Assembly (NCBI GenBank): GCA_031555615.1
Contig: JAVBUF010000005.1
Coordinates: 62,001-126,000, forward strand
Origin: UBA935 sp031555615
Lineage (GTDB): Bacteria > Bacillota > Clostridia > Lachnospirales > Lachnospiraceae
Direction of reading: 5' to 3'
DNA length: 64,000 bases
Position numbers and translations under genes: made by a program. The notes beneath the pieces are model-generated. The model did no database searches. It saw only the letters and a program-made list of their open reading frames with translations, and was not told the origin of the DNA. Of this stretch, positions 25,938-35,148 are shown one piece after another (within the stretch, counting starts at the first letter, position 1; every line of letters begins with the position of its first letter).

Positions 25938-26963
25938 TTGAAAGAGAATAATTACTTGATTGAAGTAGAAGATTTAAAAAAATACTATCCCTTAAAGGGC
26001 GGTATCGTTACTCACACCACAGGATATGTTAAGGCTGTGGATGGAGTGAGTTTTGCCATTCGGGAAGGGGAAACGCTGGGCCTGGTAGGAGAATCCGGCT
26101 GTGGGAAGTCCACAATTGGAAGACAGCTGGTGGGATTGGAAGAACCCACCGGAGGCGTAATCAGATATAAGGGACAGAATCTGGAGGAGTTAAAAGGAAA
26201 GAGGGAAAGGCAGACCAGAACGGAGCTGCAGATGATCTTTCAGGATTCCTATTCTTCCTTAAATCCCCGCAAACATATCTATGAAATCCTGTCTCAGCCC
26301 ATGCTTTATCATGGGTTGGCGGATAAAGGGAATATTCAGGCCGAAATAGGACGTATTCTGGATATGGTGGGTTTATCCAAGAGTGCATTGGGCAGGTATC
26401 CCCACGAATTTTCCGGTGGACAGAGGCAGCGTATTTGCATTGCCAAAGCATTATCCTTAAATCCCCGTTTTATTGTGTGTGATGAACCGGTGAGCGCATT
26501 AGATGTATCTATTCAGGCCCAAATTTTGAATTTACTAAGACAGCTGCAAAAGGAATTGCATTTGACCTGTTTGTTTATCGGGCATGGTTTGGGTGCGGTG
26601 AATTATGTCAGTGACCGGATTGCAGTTATGTATCTGGGTAAAATTGTTGAAATTGCCGATGCGGGAGACCTGTTCCGTCATCCCATCCACCCGTATACCC
26701 AGGCTTTATGCAATGCGGCGCCAATACCGGACCCTAACCGGCAGGAGTGGGGGGAAGCTTTGCTGCAGGGAGAAATTGCTTCGGCAATTCATCCGCCATC
26801 GGGGTGCAGGTTTCATCCCAGGTGTCCTCATGCAACTGAAATCTGCCGGGAAAAGGAGCCTCTGCTGAGTGAAGTGGCAGCGGGCAGCAGTCATCTGGCC
26901 GCCTGTCCTGTTGTGGTTGCCAGAGATGGTTTGGCGGAAAGAGAGGAGCAGATCAATGGCTAA
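25938..26963 (+). CDS. Oligopeptide ABC transporter ATP-binding protein (OppF type)
   Basis: A 341-residue ATPase partner of the preceding one: Walker A GESGCGKSTIGR, FQDSYSSLNPRK, signature FSGGQRQRICIAKAL, Walker B VCDEPVSALDVS, and a C-terminal GCRFHPRCPHATEIC cysteine motif. The likely start is TTG at 25938, 7-8 bases after GAGGAT, six bp past the previous stop. The usual H-loop THD reads GHGLGAV here (GHDLxxV is the common OppF form), so the Asp after the switch histidine is replaced by glycine. Overlaps the next gene by 8 bp. Confidence 0.92.
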   Translation: MKENNYLIEVEDLKKYYPLKGGIVTHTTGYVKAVDGVSFAIREGETLGLVGESGCGKSTIGRQLVGLEEPTGGVIRYKGQNLEELKGKRERQTRTELQMIFQDSYSSLNPRKHIYEILSQPMLYHGLADKGNIQAEIGRILDMVGLSKSALGRYPHEFSGGQRQRICIAKALSLNPRFIVCDEPVSALDVSIQAQILNLLRQLQKELHLTCLFIGHGLGAVNYVSDRIAVMYLGKIVEIADAGDLFRHPIHPYTQALCNAAPIPDPNRQEWGEALLQGEIASAIHPPSGCRFHPRCPHATEICREKEPLLSEVAAGSSHLAACPVVVARDGLAEREEQING

Positions 26964-27900
26964 GTATATTATGAAGCGTATTTTGATTGCCATTCCGGTG
27001 CTGATCGGCATTACCATTATCGACTATGCCATTATGTGCCTGGCGGGCAGTCCGCTGGAAATGCTCCAGGGTCCCCGAGTATCTGAGGCGGCAGTGGAGG
27101 CCAAAAGGATTGCCCTGGGATTGGACCAGCCTTTTTATGTGCAGTATTTGGTCTGGCTGGGTCAGCTTTTACAGGGAAACATGGGTTACTCCATCAAAAG
27201 CTATCAGTCTGTCAGCACCATGATCGGCGAGCATATCGGCCCTACGCTGCTGTTGATGGGAGTTTCTCTCGTTGTCAGTCTGCTGCTGGCGGTGCCGGCG
27301 GGCATATATAGTGCTATCCATCAGTATTCCAAGGGAGATTATACGGTGGTGACGGCTTCTTTTTTGGGAAGCAGCATCCCCAGTTTTTTCCTGTCACTTT
27401 TATTGATATATGTTTTTACCGTGAAATTAGGCTGGCTGCCTTCTGGTGGGATGTCCACGCTGGGAACCGGGGGCGGCTTCGGTGATGTGGCCGTACATAT
27501 GGTGATGCCGGTGGCAGTACTGGCCTTTTCCATGGCCGGAACAAATATTCGTTATATTCGCAGCGCGGTGTTGGAAATCCTGCAGCAGGACTATCTTCGG
27601 ACGGCGCGCGCTAAGGGGATCGGCCGGTTTCTGGTAATTAATAAACATGCCTTACGGAATGCTCTGGTGCCTATTGTAACGGTAATCGGCATGGAGATTC
27701 CGGTTTTGTTTGGCGGAGCAGTTATTATCGAGCAGGTTTTTTCCTGGCCCGGCTTGGGGCTGATGACCATGAGTGCCATTACCAGCAGAGATTATCCGGT
27801 TATTATGGGGGTATGCCTGTTGTCGGCAGTGGTAGTTTTAGTTGGCAATTTGATTACTGATATTTTATATGCGTTGGTAGATCCCACCATTTCATATTAA
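26956..27900 (+). CDS. Oligopeptide ABC transporter permease (OppB type)
   Basis: A 314-residue membrane protein starting MAKYIMKRILIAIPVLIGIT, with about six transmembrane helices, the periplasmic signature LGLDQPFYVQYLVWLGQLLQG, and the coupling loop DYLRTARAKGIGRFLVINKHALRNA. The long upstream frame extension overlaps the OppF gene; the ATG at 26956, after GAGAGGAG, is the plausible start. Confidence 0.93.
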   Translation: MAKYIMKRILIAIPVLIGITIIDYAIMCLAGSPLEMLQGPRVSEAAVEAKRIALGLDQPFYVQYLVWLGQLLQGNMGYSIKSYQSVSTMIGEHIGPTLLLMGVSLVVSLLLAVPAGIYSAIHQYSKGDYTVVTASFLGSSIPSFFLSLLLIYVFTVKLGWLPSGGMSTLGTGGGFGDVAVHMVMPVAVLAFSMAGTNIRYIRSAVLEILQQDYLRTARAKGIGRFLVINKHALRNALVPIVTVIGMEIPVLFGGAVIIEQVFSWPGLGLMTMSAITSRDYPVIMGVCLLSAVVVLVGNLITDILYALVDPTISY

Positions 27901-27913
27901 TTTAGGAGCAAAG

Positions 27914-28789
27914 ATGGCGAAGAAAAGAGATATTACAAGTGAAAGCTATGGACAAACCGTTTGGCGGCGATTTCGTCATCACCGTCTGGCCGGTGTCAGC
28001 TTAGTTGTTTTGATTATATTAGGCGGTGCGGCATTGTTAGCACCTTTGATCGCACCATATGATCCCAATGCAATCGTGGGTTCTTTCAGTGGTGCCCCTA
28101 CCAAAGATTTTTGGCTGGGTACGGATCAGATCGGCCGGGATGTTTTCAGCCGTTTATTATATGCCATGCGCATTTCGTTGCTGGTGGGAATTATGGCAAC
28201 CCTGATTTCTACGGTGATTGGCGTGGTGTTGGGACTGGTGGCGGGGTATTTTGGCGGTGTCCTGGATATGATCATTATGCGTTTTACCGATATGGTGATG
28301 TCTTTCCCTTATATTTTGCTGGTTCTGGTTGCGGCGTCTATTTTCAAGCCCGGATTATGGAGTATTATTTTGATTCTGGGGTTCGTGGACTGGCCGGGAA
28401 TCGCCCGATTGGTAAGAGGCAATGTACTGAGTCTGCGGGAGACGAATTTTGTAAAAAGTAATATTATCGCCGGCATGTCCCTGCGGCATATTTTATTTTC
28501 TGAGATACTGCCTAATACGGTGGCGCCAATTCTGGTTTATGCCACCAGTGTGGTAGCATTATCGATGCTGGATGAGGCCGCCCTGAGCTTTTTGGGGATG
28601 GGGGTCCAGCCTCCTACTGCCAGTTTGGGGAATATGCTGAACGGGGCTCAGTCACTGACGGTATTGACCAGACAGCCTTGGCTGTGGATTCCGCCGGGGC
28701 TGCTGATTGTCATATTGGTCATTGCCATTAATTTTATTGGCGATGCTTTGCGGGACGCATTGGATCCCACCAGTACCGGGAAAAGGTGA
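27914..28789 (+). CDS. Oligopeptide ABC transporter permease (OppC type)
   Basis: A 291-residue membrane protein. A basic N terminus (residues 1-27) precedes the first helix; LAPLIAPYDPNAIV and FWLGTDQIGRDVFSRLLYAMRISL are the hallmark OppC/DppC segments. The coupling loop here reads NFVKSNIIAGMSLRHILFSEILPNT. The start follows TTTAGGAGCAAAG. Together with the upstream genes it completes a full importer (order A-D-F-B-C instead of the commoner A-B-C-D-F). Confidence 0.93.
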   Translation: MAKKRDITSESYGQTVWRRFRHHRLAGVSLVVLIILGGAALLAPLIAPYDPNAIVGSFSGAPTKDFWLGTDQIGRDVFSRLLYAMRISLLVGIMATLISTVIGVVLGLVAGYFGGVLDMIIMRFTDMVMSFPYILLVLVAASIFKPGLWSIILILGFVDWPGIARLVRGNVLSLRETNFVKSNIIAGMSLRHILFSEILPNTVAPILVYATSVVALSMLDEAALSFLGMGVQPPTASLGNMLNGAQSLTVLTRQPWLWIPPGLLIVILVIAINFIGDALRDALDPTSTGKR

Positions 28790-28823
28790 GTGGGTGATGG
28801 AGGGAAAATAGAGAGGTAGATAG

Positions 28824-29939
28824 ATGGTTTTAAAAGAGATTTTTTATGATTTTCATAAGCATCCGGAGTTATCTTATGAAGAATATGAAACTACAGCGAA
28901 AATAAAAGAGTTGCTGGAGGCAGGGGGTATTGAGATTTTGCCGCTGCCGCTGGAAACGGGTGTGGTGGCGATTATCCGGGGCGGCAAGCCGGGGCCGGTT
29001 TCGGCTATCCGGTGCGATATTGATGCCCTGCCTATTCAGGAAGAAACGATGTTGCCTTACCAATCCCTTAATGCGGGAAAGATGCATGCCTGCGGGCATG
29101 ATTTCCATATGACGGCGATTTTGGGGGCAGCTTTTTTGTTGCAACAAAAAAAGGAAGAGTTGTCAGGCTGTGTGAAAGTGATTTTTCAGCCCGCTGAAGA
29201 GGCGCCGCTGGGTGCGGCAAAAATAGTAGAAACCGGCGTGATGGAGGATGTGGAAGCGATATTCGGTCTCCATGCCTGTGCGGAAGAACCGGTGGGGACT
29301 CTTGGAATCAGCGAGGGCAGTGTAATGGCAGCAGTAGATCAATTTATTGTTCGTTTTCGAGGAGTAGGCTGCCATGGTGGTCATCCCGATGACGGAACCG
29401 ATCCCATCGTAATGATGGCTGCTACGATCATGTCCCTGCAATCTATTGTCAGCCGAAATATCGATCCTTTTTCACCGGCAGTAGTGAGTGTCACCAGAGT
29501 GGAGGCAGGAAATACCTGGAATGTGATTCCCAGTGAAGCCGTATTGGAAGGTACTACCAGGTCCATGGATAAAAAGGAGTGGACATTGATCAGGAAACGC
29601 CTGGAAGAGCTGGCAGTCAACACCGCCCGGGCTTATGGCGGAGAAGCGGAAGTGGAATGGATTCCCGGGCCGCCGCCCACGGTGAATGACCCGGTTCTGA
29701 CTAAATTGGCCAGGGATTGTGCTGCAGAAGCCGGATTTTTGGTGGTACCGGAAGAAAAATCCATGGGGGGTGAGGATTTTGCCCTTTATCTGGAAAAAAT
29801 AAACGGCTGTTTTGTTAAAGTCGGCACAGGGGTTGGATATCCCATTCATCATCCGCAGTTTGAAGTCGATCCGGAAGCTATCACACCGGCAGCCGCCTAT
29901 ATGGCCAATCTGGCCACGAAATGGAATGCTGGGAGTTAA
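28824..29939 (+). CDS. M20-family metal-dependent amidohydrolase
   Basis: A 371-residue hydrolase of the M20D group (IAA-amino acid hydrolase, N-acyl-L-amino-acid amidohydrolase and related aminoacylases). Motifs: FHKHPELSYEE at the N terminus, CDIDALPIQE, the metal site HACGHDFH (C90, H92), FQPAEEAPLGA, the dimerisation-domain glycine/histidine GCHGGHPDDGTDP, and GGEDFALYLEK. No signal peptide, so cytoplasmic. It lies 34 bp after oppC and probably processes an imported peptide or acyl-amino acid; the exact substrate is unknown. Confidence 0.9.
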   Translation: MVLKEIFYDFHKHPELSYEEYETTAKIKELLEAGGIEILPLPLETGVVAIIRGGKPGPVSAIRCDIDALPIQEETMLPYQSLNAGKMHACGHDFHMTAILGAAFLLQQKKEELSGCVKVIFQPAEEAPLGAAKIVETGVMEDVEAIFGLHACAEEPVGTLGISEGSVMAAVDQFIVRFRGVGCHGGHPDDGTDPIVMMAATIMSLQSIVSRNIDPFSPAVVSVTRVEAGNTWNVIPSEAVLEGTTRSMDKKEWTLIRKRLEELAVNTARAYGGEAEVEWIPGPPPTVNDPVLTKLARDCAAEAGFLVVPEEKSMGGEDFALYLEKINGCFVKVGTGVGYPIHHPQFEVDPEAITPAAAYMANLATKWNAGS

Positions 29940-30036
29940 TGTTGGTTCACTTTCATGATTTATAATCATCTTACCAAAATGGTCTAGAGGCATTGGATAG
30001 CCTGGAGTTGACCAGACAACTGTGGGAAAGACGGAT

Positions 30037-30075
30037 GATGGTACAGAATAAGTTGATTTTGTGCCATCTTTTTTT
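30037..30075 (+). terminator. Terminator of the peptide transporter operon
   Basis: GATGGTACAG pairs with TTGTGCCATC (two wobbles), loop of 12 nt, followed by seven T's (30069-30075). It lies about 100 bp after the hydrolase stop. The region 29940-30192 contains no convincing gene. Two AATGCAC copies 11 bp apart (about 30145-30162) and a TATAAT at 30172-30177 just before the next gene are probably its promoter region. Confidence 0.8.
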
Positions 30076-30192
30076 GTGCGTTGTTATTTGGAAAATCAGT
30101 TTGCATGTATTTTGTGAGATTTATTTTTTAATTTTCAGCTTTAAAATGCACTTTCAATGCACATGGTATTTTATAATTAAGAAGGGGTACTT

Positions 30193-31479
30193 ATGGACTG
30201 GATGATTACGAATATATCATTAGAAATTTTCAGTATAGCAATATTGTTAATTCTTATTACATGCCAGCTTGTGGGCAAAGAGTATCGGGGCAGACAGGAT
30301 AAAATTTTTCTTCTGGCCTTATGTTTGCATACGGTTCTTCTTGTGTTGGATATTGCTACCTGGATTATTGACGGAAAGTCCGGCCTCTTTTTTTATTATC
30401 TCAACTGGATTACCAATTTGTTGGTATATAGTTTCTCATTTATTGTAATTAATGTTTTTATGCTTTATATATGGGAAGGAATACCACTTTCACAACTCAC
30501 CAGGCATATCGTGGTAGGCATACCTGTATTGGTGACGGCGATTTTCATTATATTACTTCTGATATCGCTGTTTAACGGAAGTATTTTTTACATTGATCAG
30601 GATAACTGGTATCATCTTGGACCGATGTATAAGGCAGGAACCATTTCGGATATCTTTTATATGGAAATTATCTTCGTAGTACTTTTATATCGAAAAAAAA
30701 TCAGTCGCCGTAATACCGTTATTTTTTTGCTGTATGCGGTTTCTCTAATGATTGTGACGACCTTGAACATAATCGGCATGGAACATCTGAACATAGTGCT
30801 GATGTATAGTTTTATGACACTGGCGTTATTGACGGTATTTGTAAATATTCATGTCCAGTGGGAAAAACTGATTAAAGAACAGGAGTTGAAGCTGCGCGAT
30901 CATCAGATTGCCATTATGCTTAGTCAAATTCAACCGCATTTTCTGAATAATGCATTAACGTCTATCGGTAAAATGTGCGAGCTGGATGCAGGAAAAGCCA
31001 GAGTCGCAATCGTAACCTTTGCCAAATACCTGCGCAGCAATATGAAGTCTCTAACTTTAAATATGATAGATTTTTCGGAAGAATTGAAGCATGTCAAACA
31101 CTATCTGTGGTTAGAAGAAATGCGGTTTGGGGACCGTGTTAAGGTGGAGTGGGATGTTAATGCAGTGGGTTTTATGATTCCCACCCTGACCCTTCAGCCG
31201 ATTGTGGAAAATGCGGTGCGGCACGGAATCACTCTTAAAAGTGGAGGCGGAACGATATTGATTTCTGTGGTTGAAGCAGATGATGCATATGTAATCGTAA
31301 TCAGTGACGACGGAGTAGGTTTTGAGGTTGAGAATAGGGCAGATGACGGTTCTGCTCATATTGGAATAAGCAATGTCCGTGATCGGCTGTCAATTTTATG
31401 CGGAGGCCACCTGGTCATCAAAAGTATTCCAGGTGAAGGTACAACGGCAGTGATTGAAATCCCGAAAGGAGACCGATAG
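30193..31479 (+). CDS. LytS/YesM-type sensor histidine kinase with polytopic N terminus
   Basis: A 428-residue protein. About seven hydrophobic segments occupy residues 5-215, then a short coiled segment (EKLIKEQELKLRDHQ), the His_kinase domain with QIQPHFLNNALTSI (H249), and an HATPase with PIVENAVRHGI, DDGVGF and SNVRDRL. The membrane input domain suggests sensing of a membrane-associated or small hydrophobic signal. The start follows GAAGGGGTACTT. It ends 2 bp before the response regulator gene, so the two are a cognate pair. Confidence 0.9.
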   Translation: MDWMITNISLEIFSIAILLILITCQLVGKEYRGRQDKIFLLALCLHTVLLVLDIATWIIDGKSGLFFYYLNWITNLLVYSFSFIVINVFMLYIWEGIPLSQLTRHIVVGIPVLVTAIFIILLLISLFNGSIFYIDQDNWYHLGPMYKAGTISDIFYMEIIFVVLLYRKKISRRNTVIFLLYAVSLMIVTTLNIIGMEHLNIVLMYSFMTLALLTVFVNIHVQWEKLIKEQELKLRDHQIAIMLSQIQPHFLNNALTSIGKMCELDAGKARVAIVTFAKYLRSNMKSLTLNMIDFSEELKHVKHYLWLEEMRFGDRVKVEWDVNAVGFMIPTLTLQPIVENAVRHGITLKSGGGTILISVVEADDAYVIVISDDGVGFEVENRADDGSAHIGISNVRDRLSILCGGHLVIKSIPGEGTTAVIEIPKGDR

Positions 31480-31481
31480 AT

Positions 31482-32276
31482 ATGAATATTATTGCGGTGG
31501 ATGATGAACCACTTGCGTTGTTAACATTGGAAGATGCAATTCGGAAAGCAATACCGGAAGGGGTGCTGCATAGCTTTTCGAAAGCATTGGAGGCTTTAGA
31601 ATTTGCCAAGGCGAATCACATAGATATTGCTTTTCTGGATATTAGCCTGGGAGATTCCAGCGGGATGATTCTTGCCAAAAAGCTGAAGGATATCTATGGC
31701 AGTATCAACATTATCTTTGTAACCGGGTATGTCGAATATGCTCAGGAAGCATTTGCACTTCATGCCAGCGGTTATGTAGAAAAGCCGGTTACGATTGAGG
31801 ATATAACGATGGAGTTGAAGCACCTGCGTAATCCGGTTGTGCCTTGGCAAACCAAAGGTATCTACATTAGGTGTTTTGGCAGTTTTGCGGTGTTTGTTAA
31901 TGGCGAGCCATTGATGTTTCGATGGAAAAAAGCTAAGGAACTGCTGGCTTTTTTGGTGCATAAGCATGGAGCACCAGCTAATGCTGCTGAAATCGCTGGT
32001 ATTTTGTGGGAGAACAAGGAGTACGACCGTTCCCTGCGGTCTCAGACCCAGACGGTGATTTCCCAGCTGATGAAAATACTGAGGAATGCCGGGATCGAGG
32101 ATATCCTGCGGAGAGAATGGAATAACACAGTTATCAATGTTGAAGCGGTCTCTTGTGATTATTATGACTTTCTAAATGGAAAACTGGACTCTTTGCAAAC
32201 CTATACCGGAGAGTATATGAATGAATATAGCTGGGCGGAATTTACGGTTGAGTTTTTAAATAAAAAAATGAAGTGA
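31482..32276 (+). CDS. Response regulator with SARP-like winged-helix output
   Basis: A 264-residue regulator. The receiver domain (1-118) has acidic residues VDDEP, phosphoacceptor D53 in FLDISLG and the conserved lysine in VEKPV. The output domain (about 128-264) begins IYIRCFGSFAVFVNGEPLMF, then RWKKAKELLAFLVHKHGAPANAAEIAGILWEN, which matches the OmpR-type winged helix of SARP/BTAD regulators, not the LytTR domain usually paired with LytS kinases. It lacks a clear C-terminal BTAD repeat region. Targets unknown; no obvious regulated transporter lies beside it. Confidence 0.85.
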   Translation: MNIIAVDDEPLALLTLEDAIRKAIPEGVLHSFSKALEALEFAKANHIDIAFLDISLGDSSGMILAKKLKDIYGSINIIFVTGYVEYAQEAFALHASGYVEKPVTIEDITMELKHLRNPVVPWQTKGIYIRCFGSFAVFVNGEPLMFRWKKAKELLAFLVHKHGAPANAAEIAGILWENKEYDRSLRSQTQTVISQLMKILRNAGIEDILRREWNNTVINVEAVSCDYYDFLNGKLDSLQTYTGEYMNEYSWAEFTVEFLNKKMK

Positions 32277-32300
32277 TTAAGAATAAGATAGAAATATTTT

Positions 32301-32331
32301 CTGCCAGTGAGCCATCTCACTGGCAGTTTTT
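32301..32331 (+). terminator. Terminator after the response regulator gene
   Basis: A perfect 11-bp stem (CTGCCAGTGAG with CTCACTGGCAG) with a four-base loop, then TTTTTAT. It lies between the rightward regulator gene and the convergent pncB gene. Confidence 0.93.
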
Positions 32332-32356
32332 ATAAAAGAAACCGGAACTGAATTAT

Positions 32357-33817
32357 TTACAAAGAAATCTGGCTCATTTCATCCAGTAATTTAATTTTTA
32401 TATCATATAACTTCTTTGATAAGTCCACATAGACGGTATGGGGATTGACGAAACGTTTGGTTTCATCCCAAAGAGTATCCAATTCCTTTTGACAATATGC
32501 TCTGATCTCCATCACCTTGGGAGATTCATAGCAGCAAATGCCCTGCCGGAAGATCGGCGTCATTAATTCTCTGATTTTGTAACTGCCTGCTGCCAGTTTG
32601 GTTTTTTTCCAGGGTTCATTGGGATCAAAGAGCAACAGGGGAGCCTCTTCACTGAAGGATTCATCGGTGAGGCAGATTAAGTCAGCCTTGATCTTGCCGG
32701 TTTCCTTATCATAAATCCGGTAGATGGTTTTATTTCCCGGATTGGTTACCTTTTCTGAATTTTCCGATAACTTGATTTTAGGCACAAAATCACCATGTTC
32801 ATCCATAATGGCAGCTAATTTGTAAACACCGCCAAAAGCCGGATTGTCTTTAGCCGTAATCAGGTTGGTCCCCACTCCCCAGGAAGTGATGGTGGCACCC
32901 TGGGCTTTTAAGCTTTCGATCAGATACTCATCCAAATCGTTGGAGGCGGAAATCACCGCATCGGGAAAACCGGCCGCATCCAGCATCTTTCGGGCTTTTT
33001 TGGAAAGATAGGCAAGGTCACCGCTGTCCAGACGGATACCATAGTAGGAAAGCTTAATCCCTGCATCCCGCATTTCGGTAAAGACCCGGATGGCATTGGG
33101 AACACCGGATTTAATGGTATCATAGGTATCCACCAGCAGAATGCAGGCGGAAGGATACATTTCACCATAGGTTTTAAAGGCGGTATACTCATCGGGAAAG
33201 CTCATAATCCAGCTATGGGCATGAGTCCCCCTAACCGGAACATCAAAAAGCTGGCCGCACAGGACATTGGAGGTACCTACGCAGCCTCCGATCATGGCGG
33301 CTCGGGCACCGTAAATTCCGGCATCCGGTCCCTGTGCCCGGCGCAGACCGAACTCCAGAATACCGTCTCCCTTAGCGGCATAGCAGACCCGGGCCGCCTT
33401 GGTGGCAATCAAGCTTTGATGATTGATAATATTCAAAATGGCGGTTTCGATCAACTGAGCTTCCATAATCGGAGCGATTACCTTTACCAAAGGTTCTCTT
33501 GGGAAAATAACCGAGCCTTCAGGGATGGCATAGATATCACCGGAAAACTTAAAATCTTTTAGATAAGACAAAAAATCCTCATCAAAAATCGACAAACTTC
33601 GTAAATAGTCGATATCCTCCGGTGAAAAATGAAGTTCCTTAATATATTTGATCAGCTGTTCCAGTCCGGCCATAATGGCATAGCCGCCATTACAGGGATT
33701 AGTACGGTAGAAGGCATCAAAAATAACCGTTTCGTTGCGGTCCTTGTGCTTAAAGTATCCCTGCATCATGGTGAGTTCGTAAAGGTCGGTGAGCAGGGTC
33801 AGGTTTTGTCTGTCCAT
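32357..33817 (-). CDS. pncB: Nicotinate phosphoribosyltransferase
   Basis: Converts nicotinate and PRPP into nicotinate mononucleotide for NAD salvage. The 486-residue protein starts MDRQNLTLLTDLYELTMMQGY, the family hallmark, and contains EFGLRRAQGPDAG (phosphoribosyl site), GTHAHSWIMSF with the catalytic histidine region, YYGIRLDSGDLAYLSKKAR, and SNDLDEY. The reading frame opens 42 codons earlier, but AAAGGATACTGCT directly before the ATG at 33817 and the conserved N terminus fix the start. Monocistronic by position, divergent from the XRE-TPR gene. Confidence 0.95.
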   Translation of the reverse strand: MDRQNLTLLTDLYELTMMQGYFKHKDRNETVIFDAFYRTNPCNGGYAIMAGLEQLIKYIKELHFSPEDIDYLRSLSIFDEDFLSYLKDFKFSGDIYAIPEGSVIFPREPLVKVIAPIMEAQLIETAILNIINHQSLIATKAARVCYAAKGDGILEFGLRRAQGPDAGIYGARAAMIGGCVGTSNVLCGQLFDVPVRGTHAHSWIMSFPDEYTAFKTYGEMYPSACILLVDTYDTIKSGVPNAIRVFTEMRDAGIKLSYYGIRLDSGDLAYLSKKARKMLDAAGFPDAVISASNDLDEYLIESLKAQGATITSWGVGTNLITAKDNPAFGGVYKLAAIMDEHGDFVPKIKLSENSEKVTNPGNKTIYRIYDKETGKIKADLICLTDESFSEEAPLLLFDPNEPWKKTKLAAGSYKIRELMTPIFRQGICCYESPKVMEIRAYCQKELDTLWDETKRFVNPHTVYVDLSKKLYDIKIKLLDEMSQISL

Positions 33818-33920
33818 AGCAGTATCCTTTCGGTTAAAGAAAATAATTAGGATTTCAAACACAATTATCTTATCATGTTTTTCCGGATTCAACAACGAAA
33901 TATCAAAAGTTTCCCGAAAG

Positions 33921-33983
33921 TTGATTTTGTTAATTGAAATCAATGTTAAATCTATTGTGATAAGGGTAGAATATTTGTATACT
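33921..33983 (+). promoter_or_regulatory. Promoter and possible operator of the XRE-TPR gene
   Basis: TTGTGA (33955-33960), a 17-bp spacer and TATACT (33978-33983). Just upstream is an inverted repeat, TTGATTT (33921-33927) and AAATCAA (33937-33943), which could be an operator for this gene or for the divergent pncB. Confidence 0.65.
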
Positions 33984-34030
33984 TTTAATTAGAGAAGGGT
34001 GCTGTCGGAAAACAGAGGATAGGAGTTCAA

Positions 34031-35137
34031 ATGAAAGAAATCAATATTGCAAGGGCAATTGTAAAAATGCGGAAAGAAAAGGGAATCACCCAGGATGAGC
34101 TGGCTGGTTATATCGGCGTCTCCAAGGCATCTGTTTCCAAATGGGAAACCGGGCACAGCTATCCGGATATTACGTTTCTGCCCCAGCTTGCCACTTATTT
34201 TAATATCAGTGTTGATGAGCTGATTGGTTATGAACCGCAAATGGCGAAGCCGGACATCCGCAAGCTTTATCTCAGGCTGTCAGAAGATTTTGGAACAAAA
34301 CCTTTTGCGGAGGTAATGAAAGAATGTCAGGAGATCATTAAGAAATATTATTCCTGTTTTCCGCTGCTTTTACAGATGGGAACCCTTTTGGTCAACTACA
34401 GCATGATTTCTGGAGATGCGGCCACAAATACGGCAGTCATGGGAGAGGCAAAAGAGCTTTTTATCCGGGTAAAAAAAGAGAGTGATGATGTGGAACTGAC
34501 CAAACAGGCATTGTGCATGGAAGCCCTCTGTTCACTGACCTTAGGCACCCCGGAGGAAGTAGTGGAATTGTTAGAGGGGAAAAATGTATACCAGGCTTCC
34601 ACCGAAACCCTGCTGGCTACGGCTTACCAAATGACGGGGAAGATCAAAGAAGCAAAGGCGGTACTGCAGGCCGGTATCTATCATCAGATGGTATCCCTGC
34701 TTGGGATTTTGCCCACCTATCTGATGTTGTGTGCGGATGAAACAGAGCGGTTTGAAGAGGTGCACCGGAGGGCAATGGCAGTGGCAGAGACTTTTCGGAT
34801 CAGGGAGCTTCATCCATCATCTCTGCTGAGTTATTATCTGGCAGCGGCCCAGGGATATATGGCGGGTCAAAGGAAGGATCTGGCCCTGGCGCAATTGGAA
34901 AGCTATACCGAACTGGCAATAAAGGATATCAGCACGCTGGAAATCAAAGGGGATGACTTTTTCGATTTGATCGATAGCTGGCTGGATGAATTTCCTTTGG
35001 GGCGGTCATTGCCCCGGGATAAAAAAACGATTAAGCAAAGTATGGTTGATGCAGTACAAAATAATCCGGCATTTTCTACCCTTACGGATGAACGGCGCTT
35101 TCAGGTTTTGCTGGAAAAACTAAAAACTAATTGCTAG
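34031..35137 (+). CDS. XRE-type regulator with C-terminal TPR-like helical domain
   Basis: A 368-residue protein. Residues 5-65 are a Cro/C1 helix-turn-helix (KEKGITQDELAGYIGVSKASVSKWETGHSYPDI). Residues 75-360 are all-helical with repeated A/L/Y-rich pairs (for example TEQ-like segments at 190-230 and 270-300), resembling the tetratricopeptide sensor domains of regulators that bind peptides or partner proteins. The start follows AGGAGTTCAA. The next gene starts 11 bp after its stop, so it heads a four-gene unit with a PLDc_N protein and an ABC transporter and probably regulates it. Confidence 0.85.
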   Translation: MKEINIARAIVKMRKEKGITQDELAGYIGVSKASVSKWETGHSYPDITFLPQLATYFNISVDELIGYEPQMAKPDIRKLYLRLSEDFGTKPFAEVMKECQEIIKKYYSCFPLLLQMGTLLVNYSMISGDAATNTAVMGEAKELFIRVKKESDDVELTKQALCMEALCSLTLGTPEEVVELLEGKNVYQASTETLLATAYQMTGKIKEAKAVLQAGIYHQMVSLLGILPTYLMLCADETERFEEVHRRAMAVAETFRIRELHPSSLLSYYLAAAQGYMAGQRKDLALAQLESYTELAIKDISTLEIKGDDFFDLIDSWLDEFPLGRSLPRDKKTIKQSMVDAVQNNPAFSTLTDERRFQVLLEKLKTNC

Positions 35138-35148
35138 GAGGATTACCT

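Noticed and set aside
29993..30205. 70-codon frame upstream of the LytS-type kinase
   Set aside because: No ribosome-binding site, it runs through a good terminator, and its translation is low-complexity hydrophobic sequence.
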